A DNA stretch of 64,000 nucleotides from Rhodopirellula baltica SH 1. GTDB taxonomy: Bacteria > Planctomycetota > Planctomycetia > Pirellulales > Pirellulaceae. The first letter of the stretch is position 1. Each line of letters starts with the position of its first letter. Below are positions 7,416-15,775 of the stretch, piece after piece. Under the pieces are notes generated by a model. It ran no database searches. It was not told the origin of the DNA and was given only the letters and a program-made list of their open reading frames with translations. The stretch spans positions 1,054,001 to 1,118,000 of the forward strand of contig NC_005027.1 in assembly GCF_000196115.1 (NCBI RefSeq), in the 5' to 3' direction. A program made the translations under genes and the position numbers.

Positions 7416-9605
7416 ATGTCCGAATCTTCCGCTCGCGAAACGACCAACCCAAACGAATTGGATCCATCAGGCGTCCCGCTTTCTTCCACCTCGACGGAGG
7501 AAACCGGTCCTGACCCGAATTGGACGCCGCCAGATCCCGTCCTTTCCGAAGCCACTTTGCTGGATCCATTGGCACCCAACGCGCCATTGGAAGACGCTGG
7601 CAACGACGCCGAAACGACCGCGCAGGCAGTCGTGCGTCGATCCAGCGACCCTTCGGCGAACAAGAAGAAGTGGACCAAGGCTTCGAACTGGCGTCCGAGA
7701 ATGGTCCGTTGGCAACGCCAATTGGCCCGCGTCAACGCTCTCGAATCAACCTTGCAGGCGGAAGACGACCAAACGATTCGAAAACGTAGTTTGGCTCTTC
7801 GTTATCGCGCGATGGCGGGTGAGAAACTCTCCGAACTGTTGCCCGAAGCCTACGCGCTTTGTCGCGAAGCAGGCCGGCGTAGTTTGTCGATGCGTCATTA
7901 TGATGTACAGATTCTTGGTGGCATCGCTTTGTTCGAAGGCCACATCACCGAAATGCAAACCGGTGAAGGTAAAACGCTAACCGCGACGCTGCCGCTGTAC
8001 TTGCACAGCCTGGTTGGCAAAGGTGCTCACCTGGCGACGGTCAACGATTACTTGGCCAAACGAGATGCCGAGTGGATGATGCCGCTGTTTGAAATGCTGG
8101 GCGTTTCCGTCGGCATCATTCAAACCGAAGATGACCAGGGCGGCCGCCGCAAAAGTTACGGCGCTGCGATCACCTATGGAACGGCAAAGGAATTCGGTTT
8201 CGACTTTTTGCGTGACCGTTTGTTGTTGCGGGCCCAAAACCGAATGCAAACCGAAATGCTGGGCTCCGGCGACGGCGGTTTCAGCAACTCGGGCGACCAA
8301 GTCGTGATGCGAGGGATGCACTTCTGCTTGGTCGACGAGGCCGACAGTATTCTCATCGATGAAGCTCGTACGCCGTTGATCATCGGCAGCATCGAAGACA
8401 CCGTTCGCGATCAGATTATCGAAACCTACAAGTGGGCGGCGGAGAACGCTCCGCTGTTTGAACTCGACGAACACTTTGAAATCGACGACGAAACCAAACG
8501 TTACGAATTGACCGCCCGCGGACGAAGCAAGGTTCGAGCGTTGCCAAAGAGCGATCTGGTTCGCACGATGGGTTTGGTTGATATGTACGAGTACATCGAA
8601 CGATCCATCAAAACACATCGCGAATTTCTGTTGGATCGCCAGTACGTGATTCGTCCGAGCGAGAAGGATCCCAATGTCGACGAGATTGTGATCGTCGATG
8701 AGTTCACGGGACGTCTGGCCGAAGGGCGTAAATGGCGAGACGGCATTCACCAATCCATTGAGGCCAAAGAGGGCGTTGAAATCAGCGTTCCGACTGGGCA
8801 AGCCGCTCGGATCACCGTTCAGGATTTGTTCCTGCGATACCCGCACTTGGCGGGGATGACCGGTACGGCGGCGACCAGTGCCGGCGAACTTCGGAAAATC
8901 TATCGTACCCCAGTCGTTCGCGTTCCAACCAACCGGCCGCCGCAACGCATCCAGTTGCCGTCTCGCGTGTTTGGAACGCTCACTTCAAAGTTCGAAGCGA
9001 TCGCGAAAGAGGTCGAGGAAATTCACGCGACCGGGCGACCGGTTTTGGTCGGAACTCGCTCGATCGACAAAAGCGTTCTGCTGTCGAAATTGTTGGATGA
9101 TCTGGGCATCGAACACGAGGTCTTGAACGCGAACAACGTGGAACGCGAAGCTGAAATCGTGGCCGAGGCGGGTGGTCGTGGCAAAGTGACCGTTGCGACC
9201 AACATGGCGGGACGTGGTACTGACATCAAGCTTTCCAACGACGTTGAGCAAATCGGCGGGATGCATGTGATTTGTACCGAGCTTCACGATGCGGCACGGA
9301 TTGACCGCCAGTTAATCGGTCGTTGTGGCCGCCAAGGTGACCGCGGATCCTACCGTCAATACTTGTCGCTGGACGATGATATTCTCAAAGGTGGCTACGG
9401 GGCGATTAAGTACGAGAAGCTGAAGAAGCGTGGTGAAGCGACCAGCGGTAGTGTCGATCGCTTGGCAGCCATGTTCCACAAGGCGCAACGCAAAGTCGAG
9501 CGTCGTCACTTCCGTGATCGAATGGTGTTGATGCATCACGAGAAAGAACGGAAGAAAATGCAGCGTGAAATCGGCCAGGATCCCTACTTGGATACTCCGG
9601 ACTGA
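7416..9605 (+). CDS. secA: SecA-type preprotein translocase ATPase lacking the C-terminal region
   Basis: A 729-aa SecA paralogue, the motor that pushes unfolded preproteins through SecYEG. About 100 extra acidic/Thr-rich residues precede the DEAD motor. Walker A is MQTGEGKTLTATLPL (about 180-190), then TVNDYLAKRDAEWM. The Walker B region reads LVDEADSILIDEARTPLIIG. The preprotein-binding region and NBD2 follow, with MAGRGTDIKL and IGRCGRQGDRGS. The chain ends soon after the AQRKVERRHFRDR segment of the helical scaffold. It therefore lacks most of the helical wing, the two-helix finger and the zinc-binding tail found in 830-900-aa SecA. ATG 7416 is preferred over TTG 7404. It is probably an accessory SecA, with a full-length one elsewhere. 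Confidence 0.85.
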   Translation: MSESSARETTNPNELDPSGVPLSSTSTEETGPDPNWTPPDPVLSEATLLDPLAPNAPLEDAGNDAETTAQAVVRRSSDPSANKKKWTKASNWRPRMVRWQRQLARVNALESTLQAEDDQTIRKRSLALRYRAMAGEKLSELLPEAYALCREAGRRSLSMRHYDVQILGGIALFEGHITEMQTGEGKTLTATLPLYLHSLVGKGAHLATVNDYLAKRDAEWMMPLFEMLGVSVGIIQTEDDQGGRRKSYGAAITYGTAKEFGFDFLRDRLLLRAQNRMQTEMLGSGDGGFSNSGDQVVMRGMHFCLVDEADSILIDEARTPLIIGSIEDTVRDQIIETYKWAAENAPLFELDEHFEIDDETKRYELTARGRSKVRALPKSDLVRTMGLVDMYEYIERSIKTHREFLLDRQYVIRPSEKDPNVDEIVIVDEFTGRLAEGRKWRDGIHQSIEAKEGVEISVPTGQAARITVQDLFLRYPHLAGMTGTAATSAGELRKIYRTPVVRVPTNRPPQRIQLPSRVFGTLTSKFEAIAKEVEEIHATGRPVLVGTRSIDKSVLLSKLLDDLGIEHEVLNANNVEREAEIVAEAGGRGKVTVATNMAGRGTDIKLSNDVEQIGGMHVICTELHDAARIDRQLIGRCGRQGDRGSYRQYLSLDDDILKGGYGAIKYEKLKKRGEATSGSVDRLAAMFHKAQRKVERRHFRDRMVLMHHEKERKKMQREIGQDPYLDTPD

Positions 9606-9805
9606 TTCAGGTCTCGGTCGGTCGATGGCTGAATCGTCTCGCGTTGCCGGATTCGCCAGAATTCGGACGGCGGCCGAGCGAATTGGCTCCGGATACGCTA
9701 TCGCCGTAGCAATGCGGAACATTCGGTTCAACGAAACGAGCCGCACAACCGATAATACCGGCAAGGTTTTGGTCAGTTTCTATCGCCTTCGACGGTCATC
9801 GGCTC

Positions 9806-11398
9806 ATGAATTTCGATCGCATGTGGGAAGTCGTCAAACGGAACGTCAATCCGTTCAAGGGCGCTAACAAACCGAAATTGGTTGCTTTGGATCGACTGAT
9901 CCAAGAAATTGGCACGAACTTTGGATCGAGCTTCACGCGGCTGCGTGAAGTCGACTGGGCCTACGGCAAATTCAACTTTGTGTGGGTCCAGTCACTGACC
10001 GAGTCCGAGTACCAGGAATTTCGGGGGATGTGGCTGAGCTGTTTTCAATCACACAATCGGCCTGGACCACACGCGTCTCAAGCTGCTGCGTCTCCAAATT
10101 TCCACCAGCTCGCTGCGGCTAATCCTGCTCTTCCTGCCACAAAGTTTCCAATTGCTGCGGCGAGTCATCGATTCGCCGATGTCGTCAGCGATGCTGATCG
10201 AACTCGAATGCTGTCGACGTTGACCAACGATGACTTTTGGAACGGCCTTCAGTTCTTGAAAGAGAAGTATCAGAAGATTGCGTCGGATCGAAACATAGGG
10301 AACCTTCGCAGGGCATTTCTTATCGTTCAGGGGATCGGCAATTCTGCGTCGGACAAGCTGTTTCAAAACAAGTACTTTGGCGAGTACGCGGCCAAAGCCG
10401 ATTTGATCAACAACATTTATGATGACGCGGCAGCGAACGGACCGCAAAGCAGTTTGGAGAACAAACTGCTGGTAGCCGGTGGACTTTGGCGAGTCGTCAA
10501 GACAACGCTTTCACTGGCCTTCGGTGGCATTGTGATGCACGCCACCACCAGCCCGATGAAAGTGCTGAAAAAGTCACTCGGTGCGCTCAATGCACTGGCA
10601 GGGATGGTCGCGGGAATCACCGATTTGCTTCTCGGAAAAGATCCAAACTTTCAACCACTGACAGGCCGCCTGGGGATCGACGCGGCAATCGAAAGGTACA
10701 AAAAGAAATTGCTTGGCCCTGGATTGCACCAGGATGGCGACACAATTCGGCGTCAGATGGAAGATGGTCCAGCACGACTGATCAAGAGTTCTGACATCAC
10801 GATTTACGACTTGGACAAAGTCCGTGATCTGGTCAAGCGTTCGCTTTGGTGGTGCAAGGTTTGGGAGAAGGACATTCAAGAACTGCGTCGTGACTCCACC
10901 AGCGATTTTGGAAATTCGGCTCTGCAAAGTGATTTGAAAGAAGCTGTCGGCGATAAAGCAGCCGGCGATGTCTCGAAGCTTAACGCTGCCATTGATGCTG
11001 AGAAAGCAAGGCAGAGCGAGAAGATTAAGACCTTGGAAAGCAAGGTTGCTAGCTCCAAGGCATTCTACGGCGAACGTCTGACAATCATCAATGATTTGCT
11101 GGCTGCATCGGAAACGCGATTGAGCATCGCACGCAAGCAAGCCAAGGCTGCCGCCGCTGGACACTCGTTTGACATCATGCGGCAAATCGCCGTGGAGGCA
11201 TCTGCGTTTGATCGATCAAATTTGAGATCTGTCGCATCATCGGATGTTCGGCGTGAGAACAAGGTCTCGCGAAAACCTGTGGCATTGTCACGAAAGAGCA
11301 TGCTCGAAGAAATCGATCTGGCTGTCGAAAATCGAGATCGCACCCTATCGATTGCATCCTTCACGGGCGGCGATATCGCGTTGGAAGCGGCTGCCTAG
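9806..11398 (+). CDS. Unrecognised 530-aa protein with hydrophobic centre and coiled-coil tail
   Basis: I do not recognise this protein. Residues about 1-75 are rich in aromatics (WAYGKFNFVWVQSLTESEY). Residues about 220-275 form the only long apolar stretch (TLSLAFGGIVMHATTSP, then ALNALAGMVAGITDLLLG). That stretch could be a hydrophobic hairpin or two membrane-active helices. The remainder is a charged helical region with coiled-coil character (LNAAIDAEKARQSEKIKTLE). No signal peptide is visible. It has no operon partner. A 201-bp gap without clear signals precedes it, and the 128-bp tandem repeat array follows, which suggests a lineage-specific gene. It could be a cytoplasmic effector- or toxin-like protein; that is speculation. 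Confidence 0.6.
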   Translation: MNFDRMWEVVKRNVNPFKGANKPKLVALDRLIQEIGTNFGSSFTRLREVDWAYGKFNFVWVQSLTESEYQEFRGMWLSCFQSHNRPGPHASQAAASPNFHQLAAANPALPATKFPIAAASHRFADVVSDADRTRMLSTLTNDDFWNGLQFLKEKYQKIASDRNIGNLRRAFLIVQGIGNSASDKLFQNKYFGEYAAKADLINNIYDDAAANGPQSSLENKLLVAGGLWRVVKTTLSLAFGGIVMHATTSPMKVLKKSLGALNALAGMVAGITDLLLGKDPNFQPLTGRLGIDAAIERYKKKLLGPGLHQDGDTIRRQMEDGPARLIKSSDITIYDLDKVRDLVKRSLWWCKVWEKDIQELRRDSTSDFGNSALQSDLKEAVGDKAAGDVSKLNAAIDAEKARQSEKIKTLESKVASSKAFYGERLTIINDLLAASETRLSIARKQAKAAAAGHSFDIMRQIAVEASAFDRSNLRSVASSDVRRENKVSRKPVALSRKSMLEEIDLAVENRDRTLSIASFTGGDIALEAAA

Positions 11399-11540
11399 CT
11401 GGGACCGAAGACCCTTCAGTCGATGCTGCATTAAGTGGTTGAAGTTGGAGTAACGTGTTGATTTCGAGATGGACGTTGCGGTGGCAGCAGCGTTTGTTGG
11501 GGGCCAGAAACGGTCGCCATGCGTTGGAGGGTGATTGTGG

Positions 11541-12146
11541 GACTCCTCGCTTTGTTCCAAAGCATCGGTTGGGACGTCAGGTGAGACCTGACCTACGGTT
11601 GACACAACCTGTAGCTCGGTGGTCCCCCACCGAGACGAGCGCTATCCAGCACGAGATTCTATTTCGCTGACTCCTCGCTTTGTTCCAAAGCATCGGTTGG
11701 GACGTCAGGTGAGACCTGACCTACGGTTGACACAACCTGTAGCTCGGTGGTCCCCCACCGAGACGAGCGCTATCCAGCACGAGATTCTATTTCGCTGACT
11801 CCTCGCTTTGTTCCAAAGCATCGGTTGGGATGTCAGGTGAGACCTGACCTACGGTTGGCCGATCTGTAGCTCGGTGGTCCTCCACCGAGACGAGCACCAT
11901 CCAACACGAGATTCTATTTCGCTGACTCCTCGCTTTGTTTCAAAGCATCGGTTGGGATGTCAGGTGAGACCTGACCTACGGTTGGTCAACCTGTAGCTCG
12001 GTGGTCCCCCACCGAGACGAGCACCATCCAACACGAGATTCTATTTCGCTGACTCCTCGCTTTGTTCCAAAGCATCGGTTGGGACGTCAGGTGAGACCTG
12101 ACCTACGGTTGGTCAACCTGTAGCTCGGTGGTCCCCCACCGAGACG
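11541..12146. repeat. Five-copy ~128-bp tandem repeat array with three hairpins per unit
   Basis: Units start at 11541, 11669, 11797, 11924 and 12051 (periods 128, 128, 127, 127); the last is cut off near 12146. Every unit has three palindromes in order: gctttgttccaaagc, gtcaggtgagacctgac and ctcggtggtcccccaccgag. Sequence differences between copies fall in loops or spacers: one unit has ttt instead of ttc in the first loop, and another has a changed loop in the third hairpin. The stems stay intact. The array fills the gap between two convergent genes. Related hairpins occur singly at 15529-15548 and 15620-15715. Confidence 0.9.
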
Positions 12147-12170
12147 CGCACTGATCAGAATTTTGTGAAT

Positions 12171-12192
12171 CACGGTGGAGGACCACCGTGCT
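12171..12192. repeat. Hairpin at the 3' end of the phosphoesterase gene
   Basis: cacggtgg and ccaccgtg form an 8-bp perfect stem around agga, just past the stop of the minus-strand gene at 12199 and after the tandem array. It is not followed by a T run. It resembles the ctcggtgg hairpins of the array and is probably a further relic. Confidence 0.5.
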
Positions 12193-12198
12193 GCAAAT

Positions 12199-12984
12199 TC
12201 ACTGCGTTTCGATTCGATCTTCGAAGCGTTCGATTGAGATCGCTTTGCCTTCGCCGTCGGCTTCGATGATCGCCCCGCACAACCTGACGTCTCGTGTCGC
12301 AACGTGGAAATGAGACGGCTCAAAGCTGATCGTCGCGTTGGTCACGCGTTTGATATCTCGACCGATGATGCTGTCGTACGGTCCGCTCATTCCAACATCG
12401 CACTGGAACGCGGTGCCGCCCGGAAGAACGCAACTGTCCGCGGTTGGGACATGCGTGTGTGTGCCCAACACCGCGGTGACTCGGCCGTCCAAATAGCGGC
12501 CCAGAACCTGTTTGTCGCTGGTCGCTTCGGCGTGCACATCGACCAAGATGCAACGTGGGTTCTCGGCTTCCATTTCGCTGAGGGCCGTGTCGACCGCCGC
12601 GAATGGGCAGTCGACCGGACGCATGAAGACTCGGCCCAGCAACGAGATCACGCCCAGCTTGCCGCCGGAGGTTTGGACCACGGTCCAGGTTCGGCCGGAT
12701 GAGCTTTCCGGGAAGTTGGCCGGACGGACAATCCGCTGACTCGATTGCAGGATCGGAATGATTTCTTTGCGACGATACAAATGATCGCCCATCGTCATCG
12801 CGTCCACACCAGCTTCGATCAAACGTCGGTACTGGCGAGGCATCAGGCCCGCGCCGTCGGCCGCGTTTTCCGCGTTGACGACCACGGCATCGAGTCGATG
12901 TTGTTTGCGTAGTTCTGCGGTCCGCGCAAGCACCCCGGAATAGCCGGGTTTGCCTACGACATCGCCGAGAAACAAAAAACGCAC
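12199..12984 (-). CDS. YmdB-family calcineurin-like phosphoesterase (TIGR00282)
   Basis: A 261-aa metallophosphoesterase of the YmdB family; the characterised members hydrolyse cyclic nucleotides such as 2',3'-cAMP with a two-metal centre. The start MRFLFLGDVVGKPG gives the first metal ligand Asp8; NAENAADGAGL gives Glu39-Asn40. Then come LVDVHAEATSDK with His151 and GTHTHVPTAD with His176 and His178. The one oddity is MTMGDHLYRRKE, where the family normally has G-N-H: the bridging Asn67 is Asp here (codon GAT), while His68 is kept. A long frame on another reading of the same strand is a shadow. The gene stands alone between the S1-protein gene and the repeat array. Confidence 0.85.
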   Translation of the reverse strand: MRFLFLGDVVGKPGYSGVLARTAELRKQHRLDAVVVNAENAADGAGLMPRQYRRLIEAGVDAMTMGDHLYRRKEIIPILQSSQRIVRPANFPESSSGRTWTVVQTSGGKLGVISLLGRVFMRPVDCPFAAVDTALSEMEAENPRCILVDVHAEATSDKQVLGRYLDGRVTAVLGTHTHVPTADSCVLPGGTAFQCDVGMSGPYDSIIGRDIKRVTNATISFEPSHFHVATRDVRLCGAIIEADGEGKAISIERFEDRIETQ

Positions 12985-13109
12985 ACGGAGTCCTTGCGGA
13001 GAAGGTCGTACCCAATCTGCACGTCATCCCAAATGCCGTGCAGCAAAATCCTGCTGGGCCTTGTCCAGAAATGAGGTGGAACCCCTTTCGAACAACGCCC
13101 GGAAGAGAC

Positions 13110-14792
13110 CTACCAGCGGAGGCCGAATTTCTCGCCGCCGCTCGGACGGTCGTTGCCGCCTTTGAGTGGCCCGGAGTGCGAAGCCTTGACCGCCAATTCA
13201 CGTGGTGGCTCGACTTCTTCTTCGACCTGCTTCTCGCCTTCCGCTGCCGGTTTGGCATGAGCGGCTTTGATCGACAACCCGACCTTCTGCGAATCACGAT
13301 CGAAGCTCATGATCTTCACGTCGACTTCATCGCCGACGTTGACCACCGAGCTGACGCGAGACACGCGGTGCGTCGCCAATTCGCTGATGTGACAAAGGCC
13401 TTCGACACCGGCGGTCAATCGAACGAAAGCACCGAACTCGGCGGTACGAGTGACTTCGCCCTTGTGGACTGAACCGACGGCGAACATCGACTCGGCCGAA
13501 TCCCATGGGTTCTCGAGCAAATCACGATAGGTCAGCGACATCTTGCCGGTTTGCTTGTCGATCTTGTCGACGCGAACCTTGACGTTCTGGCCTTCTTCGA
13601 TCACTTCGCTTGGATGTTTGATCCGTTCCCAGCTGAGTTTGCTAACGTGGATCAGACCATCGAGTCCACCGACATCGACGAATGCACCAAAGTCGCGAAC
13701 GCTTCGGACGACACCTTCGAGGATGTCGCCTGGTTCGATCTTCTCGAGTTGTTCTTGGCGTTTGACTTCGCGTTCACGTTCCAAAATCGCACGTCGCGAA
13801 AGGACCAGGTTGCCACGGCGAGCGTTGGCTTCGGTGACCAAGCAGACCATTTTTTGGTCGACGAATTCGCTGCAGTCTTCGACTCGGTATTCCGAGATTT
13901 GGCTGATCGGCATGAAGCCACGAACGCTGCCGACTTTGCATTCCAAACCACCGTTGTTGTGGCCGGTGATGGTGGCTTCGACAACGCTGCCTTCGTCGAT
14001 GTCGTCCCAGTCCGAGACTTCGGTCGCTTTGCCAGGCAGGCTGCACGAGAACAGTCCGTCCTCGGAATTGATGCCGCGAACGATGACTTCGATCGATTGG
14101 CCGGGCGTGGGTTCTTCTTCGGTGAATTGTTCGAACGGAACAGTGCCTTCATCGGGACCGCCCAAGCTGACGAACACGTTGTCTTGGTGGATCTTGATCA
14201 CTTGAGCGTGAACGCGAGCACCTTCGCCGAGCGGTTCGCGGCGATCAGGCAACCCAGCGTTTCCGCCGAGGATCGTGTCCAAATCGGCTTCCGCCAACGT
14301 GGCTTCCAGCTCCGCTTGCAGATCTTCGCTCAGTTGGTCGCGAACGTTGGGAACCGCCGTCTTTTTTTGTTGCGGAACGTAAGGCTTGTCGCCTTTGTCG
14401 CGAGGTTTTTCGCCGGCCAAACGAGGCAACGGGGCGTCTTTGCCGCCGGATTTGCCTTCGCCCTGTTTGCCGCCGCGTTTCGGTTTGTGTTTGACCTTGC
14501 CGCCCTCGAGCTGCTCCGTCGAAACCGCTGCGGGGGAAACCGGTTTGGCAACTCCTTGGCCGCGAGCTGCCAGAGGACCGCCGCCAATTCGCGGCAGCGG
14601 AGCCTTGTTTTTCTTTGGCCCGGTCGGTTTGGGGCTGCTCGGTTTGGCCTGCTCCGCGGGGGCTGGCGACGCCGATTCAGCCGGAGCCGATTCTTGCGAG
14701 GCCTGAGTGGCCTCCGCCGAGGCTTCCGGGGCGGGGGCGTCCGAAGTTGGGGTTTCGGCCGTTGCGTCGGTGGATGGTTCGCCGCTGCTCAT
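13110..14792 (-). CDS. Multi-S1-domain RNA-binding protein, ribosomal protein S1-like
   Basis: A 560-aa protein. The first ~185 residues are disordered and rich in Ala/Pro/Glu/Lys. Four S1 (OB-fold) domains follow at about 190-260, 264-335, 354-425 and 437-510. The third is the most canonical (DFGAFVDVGGLDGLIHVSKLSW) and the fourth has TAEFGAFVRLTAGVEGLCHISEL. The tail is glycine-rich and ends GGEKFGLRW, an ending I associate with planctomycete S1 proteins. S1 proteins bring mRNA to the 30S subunit independent of strong Shine-Dalgarno pairing, which suits the poor ribosome-binding sites in this window. It could be the main S1 or an RNA-decay S1 protein. The opposite strand carries a 420-codon open frame with no domain, a composition artefact. 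Confidence 0.8.
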   Translation of the reverse strand: MSSGEPSTDATAETPTSDAPAPEASAEATQASQESAPAESASPAPAEQAKPSSPKPTGPKKNKAPLPRIGGGPLAARGQGVAKPVSPAAVSTEQLEGGKVKHKPKRGGKQGEGKSGGKDAPLPRLAGEKPRDKGDKPYVPQQKKTAVPNVRDQLSEDLQAELEATLAEADLDTILGGNAGLPDRREPLGEGARVHAQVIKIHQDNVFVSLGGPDEGTVPFEQFTEEEPTPGQSIEVIVRGINSEDGLFSCSLPGKATEVSDWDDIDEGSVVEATITGHNNGGLECKVGSVRGFMPISQISEYRVEDCSEFVDQKMVCLVTEANARRGNLVLSRRAILEREREVKRQEQLEKIEPGDILEGVVRSVRDFGAFVDVGGLDGLIHVSKLSWERIKHPSEVIEEGQNVKVRVDKIDKQTGKMSLTYRDLLENPWDSAESMFAVGSVHKGEVTRTAEFGAFVRLTAGVEGLCHISELATHRVSRVSSVVNVGDEVDVKIMSFDRDSQKVGLSIKAAHAKPAAEGEKQVEEEVEPPRELAVKASHSGPLKGGNDRPSGGEKFGLRW

Positions 14793-14929
14793 GGACAGTC
14801 AGGGGGGATCTGAGAAAGAGTGAAATGGCAATCGCGCCAAAGGCGTCCCGCAGTCTAGCAATCGGGAGGGCCACTCGGTAGCCTTCCCACGTTCTGTCCC
14901 AGCACAATCCACCGACAAGCTTCGAGACT

Positions 14930-15457
14930 ATGCCCAACTTTGACGATTGCACGTCTTCTGCCGCATCGAATTCGAGCGACTTGCCGTCCTGGTTGACCGA
15001 TTTGGACGCTTCCGTGGCTCAACCGTGGATCCAGGCCATTCAGGCCGCGGAAATGCCTGGGTTGGGCGACGGTCCGGCCAATCGCGAATTGGCTGAGTTG
15101 CTGAAAAGTGATTCGGCGAAATCTTTCACGCCGCTCCAGCGAAGCGGTTTGTGGTTGCTGGCCGGGGATTTGGATCGGTCGCACACGATCAGCCAAGACG
15201 AAAGCTCGTCGGAGGGAAGTTTCTGGCACGGCATCATGCATCGCCGCGAAGGCGATTTTGGCAACGCCAAGTATTGGTTTCACCGAGTCGGCAGGCATTC
15301 GATCCTGAGCGATCTGTCGGGCATGTACCCGGAACTGCATTCTGATGCGGATGAGTTTGTCGATCGCGTCGCAAACGCTGTGCGAACGGGCGAAGACGTC
15401 GAGGCTTGCCAACAGGTCCAATGGACCGAGTGGCAATGGTTGATGAGCGTCAGCTGA
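14930..15457 (+). CDS. Conserved hypothetical protein (175 aa)
   Basis: A soluble 175-aa protein with no signal peptide or membrane segment. The most conserved-looking stretch is SEGSFWHGIMHRREGDFGNA followed by KYWFHRVGRHSI, which I recall from unannotated proteins in several phyla. The HGIMHRREGD motif, with clustered His, Arg, Glu and Asp, could form an active or metal site, but no function is known to me. It is divergent from the S1 gene (137 bp between starts) and convergent with the desaturase gene, from which it is separated by palindromic repeats. Confidence 0.7.
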   Translation: MPNFDDCTSSAASNSSDLPSWLTDLDASVAQPWIQAIQAAEMPGLGDGPANRELAELLKSDSAKSFTPLQRSGLWLLAGDLDRSHTISQDESSSEGSFWHGIMHRREGDFGNAKYWFHRVGRHSILSDLSGMYPELHSDADEFVDRVANAVRTGEDVEACQQVQWTEWQWLMSVS

Positions 15458-15523
15458 AAGGTTCGTCGCCGCAAAAACGCGTCGTCGGATTCGCCAAGAA
15501 TTCCTACGGATGCCCAATCTACC

Positions 15524-15725
15524 TGTCGCTCGGTGGTCCCCCACCGAGACGATCGCCATGCACGCGACGCGAGTTGATCTAGATGGCCCGGCGTGGTTAG
15601 TTGTTTGCTGGGAGGCCTCGCTTTGTTCCAAAGCATCGGCACGGGCGCCAGGTGATAACCTGGCCTACGGGAGGCGGTGGCGAACCAACCTGTCGCTCGG
15701 TGGTCCCCCACCGAGACGATCGCAC
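15524..15725. repeat. Dispersed copies of the palindromic repeat family
   Basis: The hairpin ctcggtggtcccccaccgag occurs at 15529-15548 and again at 15696-15715. Between them lie gctttgttccaaagc (15620-15634) and a gccaggt/acctggc stem (15647-15664). Order and sequence match the 128-bp unit at 11541-12146. The region occupies the gap between two convergent gene ends. Confidence 0.85.
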
Positions 15726-15775
15726 ACACAAGTCAAATCAGTCGAACCAATCCCGCGGGCTCGCCAATCGGATTG

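Noticed and set aside
11541-12146. CRISPR array
   Set aside because: Units are ~128 bp with no short repeat/unique spacer alternation, and no cas genes are near.
12320-13297. 325-codon minus-strand frame across the phosphoesterase gene and its upstream region
   Set aside because: Arg/Ser/Cys-rich alternative frame of the YmdB-type gene without any family feature.
13551-14813. 420-codon plus-strand open frame opposite the S1-domain gene
   Set aside because: The product is rich in Phe/Arg/Ala with no domain; it mirrors the codon composition of the S1 gene, which has four clear domains.
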